55,245 nucleotides of DNA, taken from positions 1-55,245 of the forward strand of contig JAEZDL010000144.1 in the NCBI GenBank assembly GCA_023418095.1, given 5' to 3'. A model generated the notes under the pieces. The model had not been told where the DNA came from. It made no database searches and saw only the letters and a program-made list of their open reading frames with translations. This document shows, in pieces, positions 13,489-23,129 of this stretch. The position numbers were made by a program, and so were the translations under genes. The DNA comes from Bacteroidota bacterium (GTDB taxonomy: Bacteria; Bacteroidota; Bacteroidia; Flavobacteriales_F; PHOS-HE28). Numbering within the stretch: position 1 is the first letter of the stretch; each line of letters starts with the position of its first letter.

Positions 13489-15084
13489 CTACTCCGTCAA
13501 CGTCATCCGATCCCGTCCAGGCTCCGGCTGCAACAAAACATCGAACATCATCTCACGTGTGCCATCGATGTTCGGCCTGCCGGTGATCTCCATCCGTTGC
13601 GAAACAAAACCGCGCGCCTCGATCTGCATGGTGCATTGCTGGTCCTGGCCGAGCAGCATCAAGAAGCGGCCGGTGTTCTCGTTCGTGTTGTACACACCGA
13701 TGATCTCTTCACTGATCGGATCGGTGAGCAGGATACGTGCTTTCACTGGTTCATCGTTCGCATCGGCCACGAGGCCACGCACGAATACGTGATCGAGCTG
13801 GCTTCCGGGGAAGGTGATCTGGTAGATATCCTGCATACCGATCCCGTTCTGGCGTTGCGATGAGAAATAGCCTGTGAAACCATCGTCGCTCAGCGAGAAG
13901 TAGATATCGTCGTTCACGGTGTTGAGCGGATAACCCAGGTTCACCGGTTTTCCCCAGCCGTTCATGAACGGATCGACGAGCACGGCTTTGAAAATGTCGT
14001 AACCGCCCATGGTGTTGTGGCCGTTCGAGCTGAAGAACAATGTCGTTCCATCGCTGTGCATGAACGGCGCGTCCTCATCGTGGATCGTATTCACCGTTGC
14101 ACCAAGGTTGAGCGGCTGGCTCCATTCTCCGTTCGGCAGGCGGCGGATCCGGTACAGATCGCGGCCGCCGAAACCTCCCGGCCGATCGGAAGAGAAGTAG
14201 ATCTCATCCCCGCCCGGCGCAATGCTTGCACTTGGTTCGTGATACTTTGAATTGATCTTGTCGGTCATCAGCGTTGGCGCCTGCCATTGCATCGCATGCG
14301 CACGCGCTTCGTACAGATCGCCCGATGCAAGGTCTTTGCTGGATCGGTAGATGATCATGGAACTTCCATCGGGCGCCAAGCCAACGGTGGCGTCATGGTT
14401 ATGCACCGAGTTGAGCACCGATCCGGCGTTTATCGCCTGTGTCCACGTACCATCGATCTGGCGTGCCACATAGATGTCCTCCAGGTATTGCCCTGTCGCA
14501 TCCTTCATTCCACCGCGGGCACCCGCGCGCCGTGAAGTGAAGTACATGGTATTTCCATCGGCGGTCACCAGCGGACAGTAATCGTGCGCGGTAGAGTTGA
14601 TCACCGCGCCCATGTTCCTGATCTTCACGTCAACAGGCTCCTTCACCAGTTCCCTGGCATTGCGGCTCATGGCGATCGAGCGGTCCACTTCGGGATCCTT
14701 CACTTCACGCACGTTCAATTCCTTGTACCGGTCCATCAGTTCGATGGCTTCGGTGAACCGGTGCTGCCAGTGCCGCGCCAGACCGAGCTGCAGGTAGGCT
14801 TCCGTGTAATTGTGGCGCACGGCCCGCTCGAAGTACGGCACCGATCGCTCCCGATATTCGGGAATGTTGGCCAGGCAGAGACCATATTCATAGGCCACCT
14901 GTGCGAACGCGGTATCGATCGGCACAAGCTTCTTGTAAAGCTTCGCCGCTTCTTCATACTCCTCGGCCTCCAGCAGGTTCTTCGCCTGATCATGCATCTT
15001 GTGGTGCATGGCCTTGAAGCCTTTCTGGGCAGATAATGGATTCGAGGCGCAGAGCGCCGCCAGACCTATCACGATGATGCGCAT
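13489..15084 (-). CDS. TPR plus PD40 beta-propeller envelope protein
   Basis: A 531-residue secreted protein with a signal peptide (residues 1-20, ending LSAQ). TPR-like helices at about 25-130 (AKNLLEAEEYEEAAKLYKKL) lead into a propeller of PD40/WD40-like blades at about 160-400 with DG.TMYFTSRR, DEIYFSSDRPGG, TTLFFSSNG and GYFSSQRQNGIG repeats. A carboxypeptidase-regulatory-like domain follows at about 430-510. This order matches the T9SS protein PorE and its relatives, but the usual C-terminal OmpA peptidoglycan-binding domain is missing, as the protein stops soon after the CRD. ATG 15084 (MRIIVIGLA) is preferred to the upstream GTG at 15093. Confidence 0.82.
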   Translation of the reverse strand: MRIIVIGLAALCASNPLSAQKGFKAMHHKMHDQAKNLLEAEEYEEAAKLYKKLVPIDTAFAQVAYEYGLCLANIPEYRERSVPYFERAVRHNYTEAYLQLGLARHWQHRFTEAIELMDRYKELNVREVKDPEVDRSIAMSRNARELVKEPVDVKIRNMGAVINSTAHDYCPLVTADGNTMYFTSRRAGARGGMKDATGQYLEDIYVARQIDGTWTQAINAGSVLNSVHNHDATVGLAPDGSSMIIYRSSKDLASGDLYEARAHAMQWQAPTLMTDKINSKYHEPSASIAPGGDEIYFSSDRPGGFGGRDLYRIRRLPNGEWSQPLNLGATVNTIHDEDAPFMHSDGTTLFFSSNGHNTMGGYDIFKAVLVDPFMNGWGKPVNLGYPLNTVNDDIYFSLSDDGFTGYFSSQRQNGIGMQDIYQITFPGSQLDHVFVRGLVADANDEPVKARILLTDPISEEIIGVYNTNENTGRFLMLLGQDQQCTMQIEARGFVSQRMEITGRPNIDGTREMMFDVLLQPEPGRDRMTLTE

Positions 15085-15353
15085 GTGAAGCACGTTGGGG
15101 TGGAGCTTGGCTTACCGGTGGGAGTTGAATGAAACCGGTGCGGACCGGATCGACATGGTCATACGCAACGGATGTTCGCCGGGTTCGCTTCTGCGTGCGC
15201 TGATCGCCTGTTCCTTCAGGATCGATGGCTGGCCTGGCCGCAGCATGGGCCGATCGGATTGTACGCTATGTCTTCTCATGGCTTCCGGTAAAAGGTCCAT
15301 GAGATATACGCGGAAGACCACCCGAAGGTTTCAGGCTTCAGGCCGATCGGGAT

Positions 15354-16484
15354 CTAGGGCGGGCCCGGATCCTGGAAACGCTCATCGGTGATGAAATCCG
15401 TATCGGTGAGCGTGTGGAGGTAGGCGATCAATTGGGATTTCTTTTCCGCCGTTAGCTGAAGTCCGCCCTGGGTGAACTTCATGTTCGGATCGATCGTGGG
15501 CGAAGGTTGTCCGCCGGAATCATAGTGCCCGATCACTTCCTCCAATGTCTGGAAACGGCCATCGTGCATGTATGGCGCTGAAAGGGCCACATTGCGCAAC
15601 GTAGGTGTCTTGAACTTGCCCATGTCCTGCGGAAGCCCGGTCACCCCGCCCCTTCCCGGATCGGAGAATTCACTGTCCAGCCCGTTGTTGCGGAATATCC
15701 CGTCGGTGAAGCGGCCGCCGCCATGCGGGTGACAATGGAAACAATCCGCGCCAAGCTGACCGCCCTGACCGAAGGCCGGATCGCCCCCTTCCATCTGCGT
15801 CAACTGAAAACCGAGCGCTTCTTCGGGCTCGAGCTGGATCTCACCGCGCATGAACTTGTCGAACTTGGAATTCGCGCTGATCATGGTGCGCAGGAATTGT
15901 GCGAGCGCCTTGGCGGCTTTCAACGAATCGATCGCGGGCGAACCGAACGCCTTGCCGAAAAGTTCCTCGTAGGCCGGATCGCTCTGCAGCTTGTACACCA
16001 CGTTCGGCCACGTGTCGTGCATCTCGATCGGGTTGGTCACCGGTTGAAGCACCTGTTCTTCCAGCGTTGCCGCGCGGCCATCCCAGAAAAAGCTGGTTTC
16101 CCATCCCAGGTTGATCAGCGCCATGGAGTTGCGGTTGCCCTGGATCCCATCGATCCCGGTGCTGAACTGGTTCGCTTCGGCAAAAGCGTTCTGCGGCGAA
16201 TGGCATGTGCCGCAGGACATCGTGTTGTTGCCGGAAAGCCGTTTTTCGTAGAAAAGATGCCTTCCGAGTTGCACTCCTTCCACCGTGAGCGGATTGTCCG
16301 GCGGGATCAACATGGGCGGCATGTTGGAAGGGATCTGCAGATCGTAAGGCGTGGGCGGCGGGAATTGCGCCGATCCGCCACCTGGACCGGGTTGCGGCAC
16401 TTCAGGCGGATCGGGACGGCGGCATGCGTTCAAGGCGGAGATCACCAGGAGCACAAGACCATATCCCACCCATTTACGCTTCAT
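15354..16484 (-). CDS. Di-heme cytochrome c peroxidase, MbnH/MauG-like lipoprotein
   Basis: A 376-residue periplasmic di-heme c-type protein. A lipobox-like end to the signal (SALNAC) suggests a lipoprotein. The first heme site is CGTCH (about residues 91-95) and the second CFHCH (about 250). PYMHDGRFQTLEEVIGHYDSGG near the C-terminus is a conserved family segment. Family members either reduce peroxide or, as MauG and MbnH, oxidise tryptophan residues of a partner. The next gene upstream in the operon encodes an MbnP-like protein, so the MbnH role is favoured by context. ATG 16484 is chosen over the upstream GTG at 16490. Confidence 0.88.
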   Translation of the reverse strand: MKRKWVGYGLVLLVISALNACRRPDPPEVPQPGPGGGSAQFPPPTPYDLQIPSNMPPMLIPPDNPLTVEGVQLGRHLFYEKRLSGNNTMSCGTCHSPQNAFAEANQFSTGIDGIQGNRNSMALINLGWETSFFWDGRAATLEEQVLQPVTNPIEMHDTWPNVVYKLQSDPAYEELFGKAFGSPAIDSLKAAKALAQFLRTMISANSKFDKFMRGEIQLEPEEALGFQLTQMEGGDPAFGQGGQLGADCFHCHPHGGGRFTDGIFRNNGLDSEFSDPGRGGVTGLPQDMGKFKTPTLRNVALSAPYMHDGRFQTLEEVIGHYDSGGQPSPTIDPNMKFTQGGLQLTAEKKSQLIAYLHTLTDTDFITDERFQDPGPP

Positions 16485-16546
16485 CCCCACCCTTTTTTCA
16501 GGCCCATGAATTTAAGGAAAAGAATTGGATCCCACCAGCCTGGATC

Positions 16547-17302
16547 TCAATCGATCGTGAAGCTTTCAGCCACATTACGGCTCAGTTTCATCGAGAGTGG
16601 AACGTTCATTCCGTGTGAAAGGTATTCGTCCGCAAGGTCGATCGTTCCGCCTTCGTCGCTATGGAAGAAACTGTCGATCGCCACGCGCACGGTGATGGTG
16701 GTGGTATCTCCATCCACCACCTGGATCGGCAGCGAAGGTTGCAGATCGATGTTCACGTAGGCCGTATCGAAACCGGTATGGATCGAGAACGTGTTCGGGA
16801 AGGCACCGCTGCTGCCGGGGATCGTGTCGTGCCGGCCTTCGAATTTCGTGAAGATGTAGCCCATCGTCCAATCCCAATGCATGCCGTTGGATGCGCTCAA
16901 TGGATGATCGTTAGCGTACAGCACCGGATCGGAATGGTTCAACTGTTCCGTTACGCCGAGCCCCATGTTGAGGCCGCTCCAATTCCCACCGTCAGCCGGC
17001 AGGATCATTTCGATCGGGCCGTTCGTGAGGTCGAAAAGGTTCACTTCGGTCAACTGCGAATAACCCGATCCCTGGATAAGCCTGATGTTGCTCAGGTAGA
17101 ACCGCACCAATTCCACCTGAACACGATAACCAGAGATGTTCTGCTGTTCGGTGAACGCCTGGAAAGGCGCACCTTCCCATTCGGGGATCATCTGCAGGCG
17201 CACCCAGCCATCACCCTGCGGCGCCACCGCCGGATCCTTGTGGCAGGAAGACAGAAGCAATGCGCCGGACATGGCCAGAATGATGGATCTGAGAACGGAC
17301 AT
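16547..17302 (-). CDS. MbnP-like lipoprotein, partner of the di-heme protein
   Basis: A 251-residue exported protein with a signal peptide ending at lipobox Cys20 (LLLSSC). The body has the MbnP-family layout: VELVRFYLSNIRLIQ, then VNLFDLTNGP, then ASNGMHWDWTMGYIFTKFEGR, then a late beta-rich part. In characterised MbnP a tryptophan is converted by MbnH to kynurenine within a copper site. The HWDW segment supplies candidate Trp and His residues, but which would be modified is inference. It is transcribed just ahead of the di-heme gene (62-bp gap), so the two likely form one operon. No methanobactin genes are nearby. Confidence 0.8.
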   Translation of the reverse strand: MSVLRSIILAMSGALLLSSCHKDPAVAPQGDGWVRLQMIPEWEGAPFQAFTEQQNISGYRVQVELVRFYLSNIRLIQGSGYSQLTEVNLFDLTNGPIEMILPADGGNWSGLNMGLGVTEQLNHSDPVLYANDHPLSASNGMHWDWTMGYIFTKFEGRHDTIPGSSGAFPNTFSIHTGFDTAYVNIDLQPSLPIQVVDGDTTTITVRVAIDSFFHSDEGGTIDLADEYLSHGMNVPLSMKLSRNVAESFTID

Positions 17303-17402
17303 CTGATCGGTGGTTGATCTTGGTTACGTGCAACGAATTTACGCGTTGATAAGTTGCTGCGTTCCCCCACTGCTTATGCTGGTACGGCCGCTCGCCGGAA
17401 AC

Positions 17403-17410
17403 TATCTTCG
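17403..17410 (+). promoter_or_regulatory. Candidate -7 box of the addA-like gene
   Basis: TATCTTCG ends 6 nt before ATG 17417, predicting a leaderless or nearly leaderless transcript. Confidence 0.4.
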
Positions 17411-17416
17411 GCAACG

Positions 17417-20400
17417 ATGTTCCAGGTACTTCACAGCTCGGCCGGCGCTGGGAAAACACACGCTCTGGTGAAGCATTATCTCGGCCTCTGCCTCGCGGGC
17501 GGGGATCCTTCGGCGTATCGCAAGGTGCTCGCCCTCACCTTCACCAACAAGGCCGCGGGTGAAATGAAGGAGCGCGTGATCGATTACCTGAAGGAACTGG
17601 CGAAGAACGAAGTGCATGATGCGCGGATCGCCGATGTGATGGATCATCTGGTGGCAACGTCGAAGGCCGATCGGAATGTGATCGCTCAACGTGCCAACGC
17701 CTGCCTGGAGCACATGCTCCACCACTGGTCCAATGTGGCGATCGGCACGATCGATGGGTTCACGCGAAAAGTGGTGCGCCCTTTCGCGCGCGATCTGCAG
17801 CTCGACCATGATCTGCATATGACCACCGAGGAGGAATATTATCGCGACCTCGCCGTGGACAAGCTGATCGCCGAAGTGGGCGTGGATGAACGCATCACCA
17901 CATTGCTCACCGAGGTCTGCCTGCAACTGCTGCACGAGGAACGCAAGTGGGATCCCGAACGCCCGCTGAAAGAGCTCAGTTGCGAACTTTCCAAGGAAAG
18001 TTCGATCGCGCCCCTGGAGCAATTGCGGAAGTTCCCGCCCGGCCAATTGAAGCCGCTGGCCGATCGCCTGCGATCGGAAGAAGTGATCCTTCGCCGGAAA
18101 GTGAACGATCTGGGAAAACAGGCACTGCTCGTTCTGGAAGAAGCCGGTGTCGCACCCGAGGATCTCTCCTATGGAAAGAACGGGATCTACAGCTATTTCA
18201 GGAAACTTTCCGCTTTCAGCGATCTGTGGGATCCACCGGGATCGAACACGCTGAAGACGATCGAAACGGGTAAATGGAATTCTGGGAAGGCCGCACCCGC
18301 GGTGATCAGTTCGATCCATTCCATTACCGGTGAACTGCTGAAGATCTACGACACGGCCGAGCAGCTTCGCGAGGAAGATCATCGCCGTTATGTTGTGCGG
18401 CGCGCTGTGGCGCGAGAACTGCTTCCAGCGTTCGCCTTGCATGAACTGGACCTTCGCCTCGAGCAAGTGAAGCAGAGCGATGCGGTCGCCTTCTTCAGCG
18501 ATCTCACGCGCAAGGTCTCACAGGTGGTGATGGATGAACCGGTGCCGTTCATCTTCGAGCGGCTCGGCGAGCGCTACCGCCATTTCCTGATCGATGAGTT
18601 CCAGGACACCAGCATGCAGCAATGGAACGCGCTGCTACCGCTGATCGATAACGCGCTCGGTTCAGGCGGATCGGCGCTGCTCGTTGGCGACGCGAAACAG
18701 GCGATCTACCGCTGGCGCAACGGCGAAGTACGTCTCTTCGTGGAACTGCCAAAGCTTTTCGGCAAGACGGAGGATACGATCGCTTCGGAACGTGAACGAA
18801 CGTTGATCCGTAATTACAAAAAGGCCGAACGGCTGGAGCACAATTACCGATCGGCAGGGACGATCATCGAATTCAACAACAACCTGTTCACTGCGCTGAA
18901 GCAGCAGCTGCCGGAACATCTTCAACCTGTCTACAACGATCATGAGCAGCTTGTGATCAAGAACGATCCAGGGTTCGTGCTGATCGAAAAGTTGCCGAAG
19001 GAGATCACAGGAGAAGAGCGGAACGAAGAGATGCTTCGCTTCACCCTTCAGGCTGTAAAGGATTCGATCGAAGATGGGTTCGCCCCCGGCGATATTGCCG
19101 TGCTCGTGCGCAGCCGCAGCCTCGGCCGCACCATCGCCGCTGAATTGGTAGCGAGGGGCCATGCGGTGGTCTCACCGGACGGGCTGCAGCTTTCCGGCGA
19201 TCCGGTGATCGAATTGCTGATCGACATGCTCCGCTTCCTGCACACCGCCGATCCGGAAGCGGCCGCGCGCATCGCGCAATACCAGGCGATCGTTTCCGCG
19301 GAAAAAGAAGCCACCGGGATCGGTCTTGGCGGCGAAGGCGAAGAGCTTCCCGATCCGATCGCCCTGCTTCGATCATGGTTGAAAGAGAAGGGATCGCCCA
19401 GGCTGCGCACCACGCTTTCGGCCCTGATCGGCGAACTTGCCCATGCGCTCGGGCTGCAGCCATCGGCCGATGCACAATTGCTCACCCTGCTCGATGAAGC
19501 CTTCACGTGGAGCACGGATCACGGGCAGGACATCGGCGGTTTCCTTGAACATTGGGAACGCGCCGGAGAGAACCGCAGCGTTGATCCGCCGGACAACGGA
19601 CAGGCCATACAGGTGATGACGATCCACCGATCGAAAGGCCTGCAATTCCCGGTGGTGATCGTGCCCAACACGTGTATGAGCAGCAAGGGTGATCTGGGCG
19701 ACAGGATCTGGATCGCACCGGGTGATGCGGTGCCTGAGTTGAATGTCGCCCTGGTGCGCAGCGGCAAGGCGCTTCGCGAACTTGAACTTCCGGAATTGGA
19801 GGAGGAAGCAGCGCTCTCCGTTCTCGATTCGCTCGATCTGCTCTACGTGGCCTTCACGCGGCCCGAACAGCGGCTTTATGCCAAAGTGCACGAATACGGT
19901 GCCGATGGCATCACGCGTGAACTGCTCCGTTTCCTGGAAGCGAACGCCGGGGATCGCCTGATCGATGGTGAACGCACCGGGCCATGGAAGAAGCGCCGAT
20001 CCCTGGAAATGGAATTCTTGAAAGAGGTTACGGATGGAAGCACCGGATCACCGATCGCTGTGCGTTTCGAGGCGCCGCGTGAATGGGATCCCGCCGATCC
20101 CGATCCGTTCCGCTCACATGGCGATCTTGTCCATGATCTGCTCGCCCGCGTGATCGGGGCACGGGATCTTGTTACAACGTTGAAGAAAGCGGTATTGCAG
20201 GGTGAACTTTCCGAAGAGATGGCCGCGGCCCTGGAAGAGAAATTGCTCCCGATGATCACAAGCGAAGACCTGGCTCCCTGGTTCAAACCCGGACTGATCG
20301 TGCGCAGCGAACGTACGATAATCACCAGCAAGGGCAACGCGCTCCGCCCGGATCGGGTGGTGATCGAAGGCGATGTGGTGCGCGTGCTGGATATAAAGAC

Positions 20401-20563
20401 CGGAAAACCCTACGAGGAACACGTGGAGCAGGTGGCCGGTTACATGCAGCGGTTGAAGGAACTTACCGGTTTGAAGGTTGAAGGGGCGTTGCTCTACGTT
20501 CGCGATGGCGCTCTGCAGCAGATCGATGCCGATGGAATTGGAGTTCTCAGCGAAGCGTTTTGA
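17417..20563 (+). CDS. UvrD/RecB-type helicase-nuclease (AddA-like)
   Basis: A 1048-residue SF1A helicase with a C-terminal nuclease, expected to process double-strand breaks with an AddB-type partner. Walker A is SSAGAGKT (residues 7-14). ALTFTNKAAGEMKER, LIDEFQDTSMQQW (about 392), VMTIHRSKGLQFPVVI (about 733) and YVAFTRPEQRLY (about 811) are the UvrD motifs. The PD-(D/E)XK site VLDIKTGKPY (about 992) is followed by the expected QVAGYMQRL helix. ATG 17417 gives MFQVLHSSAGAGKT, with the P-loop right at the N-terminus as usual; the -7-like box is just upstream. Its 3' end overlaps the GNAT gene. The AddB-like partner lies 2.9 kb downstream. Confidence 0.9.
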   Translation: MFQVLHSSAGAGKTHALVKHYLGLCLAGGDPSAYRKVLALTFTNKAAGEMKERVIDYLKELAKNEVHDARIADVMDHLVATSKADRNVIAQRANACLEHMLHHWSNVAIGTIDGFTRKVVRPFARDLQLDHDLHMTTEEEYYRDLAVDKLIAEVGVDERITTLLTEVCLQLLHEERKWDPERPLKELSCELSKESSIAPLEQLRKFPPGQLKPLADRLRSEEVILRRKVNDLGKQALLVLEEAGVAPEDLSYGKNGIYSYFRKLSAFSDLWDPPGSNTLKTIETGKWNSGKAAPAVISSIHSITGELLKIYDTAEQLREEDHRRYVVRRAVARELLPAFALHELDLRLEQVKQSDAVAFFSDLTRKVSQVVMDEPVPFIFERLGERYRHFLIDEFQDTSMQQWNALLPLIDNALGSGGSALLVGDAKQAIYRWRNGEVRLFVELPKLFGKTEDTIASERERTLIRNYKKAERLEHNYRSAGTIIEFNNNLFTALKQQLPEHLQPVYNDHEQLVIKNDPGFVLIEKLPKEITGEERNEEMLRFTLQAVKDSIEDGFAPGDIAVLVRSRSLGRTIAAELVARGHAVVSPDGLQLSGDPVIELLIDMLRFLHTADPEAAARIAQYQAIVSAEKEATGIGLGGEGEELPDPIALLRSWLKEKGSPRLRTTLSALIGELAHALGLQPSADAQLLTLLDEAFTWSTDHGQDIGGFLEHWERAGENRSVDPPDNGQAIQVMTIHRSKGLQFPVVIVPNTCMSSKGDLGDRIWIAPGDAVPELNVALVRSGKALRELELPELEEEAALSVLDSLDLLYVAFTRPEQRLYAKVHEYGADGITRELLRFLEANAGDRLIDGERTGPWKKRRSLEMEFLKEVTDGSTGSPIAVRFEAPREWDPADPDPFRSHGDLVHDLLARVIGARDLVTTLKKAVLQGELSEEMAAALEEKLLPMITSEDLAPWFKPGLIVRSERTIITSKGNALRPDRVVIEGDVVRVLDIKTGKPYEEHVEQVAGYMQRLKELTGLKVEGALLYVRDGALQQIDADGIGVLSEAF

Positions 20564-20987
20564 AGATCTCTCCGTTTACGAGCTGCACGATCTGCTGCGG
20601 CTGCGCACGGACATCTTCGTTGTGGAACAGGCCTGTGCCTATGCCGAGATCGATGGTCGTGATCCCGCGTGCATCCATATTCTGGGCAGGGATGCCGCCG
20701 GTGTGGTGATCGCATACGCCCGCATCATCCCACCTGCTGAAAGTGGGCGGCCGCACATCGGGCGCGTGGTGGTGCGCAAGGATATGCGGGGCAATGGCTT
20801 CGCAAGGGAATTGATCCTCTTCACGCTTGCCACCCTGTTCGAACTTTATGGATCGATGCGATCGGAACTGGCGGCACAGGCGCACCTTGAGAAGTTCTAC
20901 GCGGGATTCGGGTTCAAACGGATCGGCGGGGAATATCCCTGGGATGGGATCCCTCATGTGGACATGGTGCGCACGGCCGATCGGTGA
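20532..20987 (+). CDS. ElaA-type GNAT N-acetyltransferase
   Basis: A 151-residue single GNAT domain. FVVEQACAYAEIDGRD and IGRVVVRKDMRGNGFARELI are characteristic of ElaA; the latter is the acetyl-CoA pyrophosphate-binding turn (R-x2-G-x-G/A). The acceptor substrate is unknown. The start lies inside the addA-like gene, at ATG 20532 (MELEFSAKRF) or 20526, so the genes overlap by about 32 bp and are likely co-translated. Its TGA directly abuts the stop codon of the opposite-strand CHU_C gene: TGATCA at 20985-20990 encodes both stops. Confidence 0.87.
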   Translation: MELEFSAKRFEDLSVYELHDLLRLRTDIFVVEQACAYAEIDGRDPACIHILGRDAAGVVIAYARIIPPAESGRPHIGRVVVRKDMRGNGFARELILFTLATLFELYGSMRSELAAQAHLEKFYAGFGFKRIGGEYPWDGIPHVDMVRTADR

Positions 20988-23117
20988 TCAGCGCAGCAAG
21001 CTCACATGGCCGGTGTACTCCTGGCGATGTGTGCCGTATTCCGCGATATTCGCCTTGTAGGTGAACATGCCCTGCGGAAGTCCCGAACCATCCCAGGCAG
21101 CTTTCGGATCATCCGTTCTGAACACTTCCCTGCCATAGCGATCATAGATCGAGAGATCATAGAGCCGCGCACCTTTCACCATCGGTGCGAAGAGATCGTT
21201 CAGGCCATCACCGTTCGGGGTGAAGGCGTTGGGTGCGAAGAAGAGGTGATCGGTGATGAACACATCAACAGCAGTGCTGTCGCGGCAACCGTGCTCCGAG
21301 GTCACGAATTGCCACACCTCCACTTGCCCCGCATCTTCGAACCAGTGATCGAACGAGGGATCGTGCACCTGTTGATCTTCGATCAGATAGGTCCAGGACA
21401 TCGCACCTTCCGCGTGATCGACCACTTCAACCTGTGCATCGTGCATGCTCACCTGCGCTGGCATTACGCGGAAACCCGCTACCGGCAATGGATGGACAGT
21501 GACCTGCGCCACCTTTACCTCGGTGTCCTCAGCGATGCATCCTTCACTTGTTGAAACGGTGTGGCTCACCGTGTAGGTGCCCGGTTCTTCGTAGTGATGG
21601 ATCGGCGCAGGATCGGTGCCGATCGTACCATCACCGAGATCCCAATGATGGGTCATCGGAGTGGTCGACGTGGAAAGGTCCTCGAATACGATCTGCTCTT
21701 TCGCACAGATGAAATGATCGCTATCGAAATCCGCGATCGGATAAGGATGCACTACCACGGAATCGGCGTAACTATCCGTGCAACCTTCAGCGGAAACGTT
21801 CAAGGCGATCACATGTGTGCCCGGCGCGCTGAACGAAGCGATCACTTGTGAAGCGGCAAGGTCCTGGGCTGAAGCTTCCGGCGGTATCGTCCATTGGAAG
21901 ATCGTTCCAGGCGGAAGTTCTCCCTGTGCCGTGAACGTTTGATCCGATCCCACACAGACATTCTCCGGCGGATCGAAGAACACTCCGAACGCCGGTGGCG
22001 TGGTGATCGTGATCTGTGCGGTATCGGCGCATGGCCAGCCCGGATTTGCTATCAATGTTACAGTGTACGTTCCGCTTTCGGCATAGATCCATTCCGGTTC
22101 GAACTGATCCGAGGTATCGGCAAGCGTATTCGGCACGCCGAAATCCCAATGCCAGAAACCACCATTGATGCTCGTGTTCTCGAAACTTGCCGTAAGGCAG
22201 TCGAACATCTCCTCCGCCTCAAGATCCGCGATGGATGCCACGATATCGGTTTCGCAGGATACCACCACGAACTTGAAATCGCGGATCACTTCGCTGAGTT
22301 GGACACCGTTGCGCATTTCGCGCACACGCACACCCACGGTGAAGGAACCGAGCAGCGACGGTGTCACCGTGAGCTCACCTGTCGCCGGATCGATGGTGAG
22401 CGGGGGCGCGGCATCGAGGGGGAACGCTGCCGAATAACCGGCCGCCCAATCAACCTCCGTATAGGGCGGCGGTGTGGGTATCGCCGGTGCCGGATCGGCG
22501 CTCGTGCCACCGATGAACGGTGCGCAAAGTTCATAGATCAGTTCATCGCCATCCGGATCGAAGGCGGAATGATCGAAGGCCATATCCTCGCCGAAACACA
22601 AAGCGATCGGCGGATATTCAGTGAAGCGGGGGGAGCTGTTCACCACGTTCGGTACGCCTGGAACCTTCACGGTGCAGGTGAGCCCCTGGGAATTCGGTGC
22701 ATCGAGGTTCACGATCGCAGGGGTGCGGCAGCAACGCTGATAGCTCAAGTGATATCCGCCGGGGATCGGCGGAAGGTCCACCACCCCACTGTACACCGTG
22801 GTGGCCACGCACACGCTGGGCGGCGCGATCATGCACGGGCTGTTGAGGTCCACTGGTACGGTGGTCTCCCCCGGATCGGTGAGCGAGACCGAGAAGAGGA
22901 AATTCCCCGTGGAATTGAAAACGCCGATCGTCGCCTGGAAGTCGAAACCCGTTCCCTGCGTATTGTCCGGGCCGCAATCGCGGTAAAGCTCCAGTGTTAT
23001 GAGGTACTGATCGCCGCCGAGGTGATCGTAGAACATCTCGCCACCGATGATGTGCGTGGCCCAAGCCGATCGGGTCAGCAGCAACATGATCATCGTGATC
23101 TTGATCCCCAGCCGCAT
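20988..23117 (-). CDS. Large secreted PKD-domain protein with CHU_C (T9SS type B) C-terminus
   Basis: A 709-residue cell-surface or secreted protein. Its signal peptide (about residues 1-20, ending SAWA) is followed by THIIGGEMFYDHLGGDQY, a widespread start of Bacteroidota gliding-type adhesins. PKD-like repeats follow, such as FWHWDFGVPNTLADTS, MTHHWDLGDGTIG and GTYTVSHTVSTSEGC. The C-terminus FFAPNAFTPNGDGLNDLFAP...YDRYGREVF...WDGSGLPQGMFTYKA is the gliding-motility-associated CHU_C domain that directs T9SS export. Ligand and role are unknown. A TATCTTTT box lies upstream of the ATG. The gene separates addA/elaA from the addB-like gene. Confidence 0.9.
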   Translation of the reverse strand: MRLGIKITMIMLLLTRSAWATHIIGGEMFYDHLGGDQYLITLELYRDCGPDNTQGTGFDFQATIGVFNSTGNFLFSVSLTDPGETTVPVDLNSPCMIAPPSVCVATTVYSGVVDLPPIPGGYHLSYQRCCRTPAIVNLDAPNSQGLTCTVKVPGVPNVVNSSPRFTEYPPIALCFGEDMAFDHSAFDPDGDELIYELCAPFIGGTSADPAPAIPTPPPYTEVDWAAGYSAAFPLDAAPPLTIDPATGELTVTPSLLGSFTVGVRVREMRNGVQLSEVIRDFKFVVVSCETDIVASIADLEAEEMFDCLTASFENTSINGGFWHWDFGVPNTLADTSDQFEPEWIYAESGTYTVTLIANPGWPCADTAQITITTPPAFGVFFDPPENVCVGSDQTFTAQGELPPGTIFQWTIPPEASAQDLAASQVIASFSAPGTHVIALNVSAEGCTDSYADSVVVHPYPIADFDSDHFICAKEQIVFEDLSTSTTPMTHHWDLGDGTIGTDPAPIHHYEEPGTYTVSHTVSTSEGCIAEDTEVKVAQVTVHPLPVAGFRVMPAQVSMHDAQVEVVDHAEGAMSWTYLIEDQQVHDPSFDHWFEDAGQVEVWQFVTSEHGCRDSTAVDVFITDHLFFAPNAFTPNGDGLNDLFAPMVKGARLYDLSIYDRYGREVFRTDDPKAAWDGSGLPQGMFTYKANIAEYGTHRQEYTGHVSLLR

Positions 23118-23129
23118 GTTTGAACGACC

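Noticed and set aside
15112..15321. A 69-codon minus-strand frame between the di-heme gene and the PD40 gene
   Set aside because: No domain, odd composition and no leader signals; the 270-bp gap otherwise shows only a small GGYTTCA repeat and a repeated CCGGTG.
17402..18466. Long antisense frames within the addA-like, antiporter, menE and rluD genes
   Set aside because: They mirror conserved coding sequence of strong genes; high GC and frequent palindromic GATC words keep the opposite strand open.
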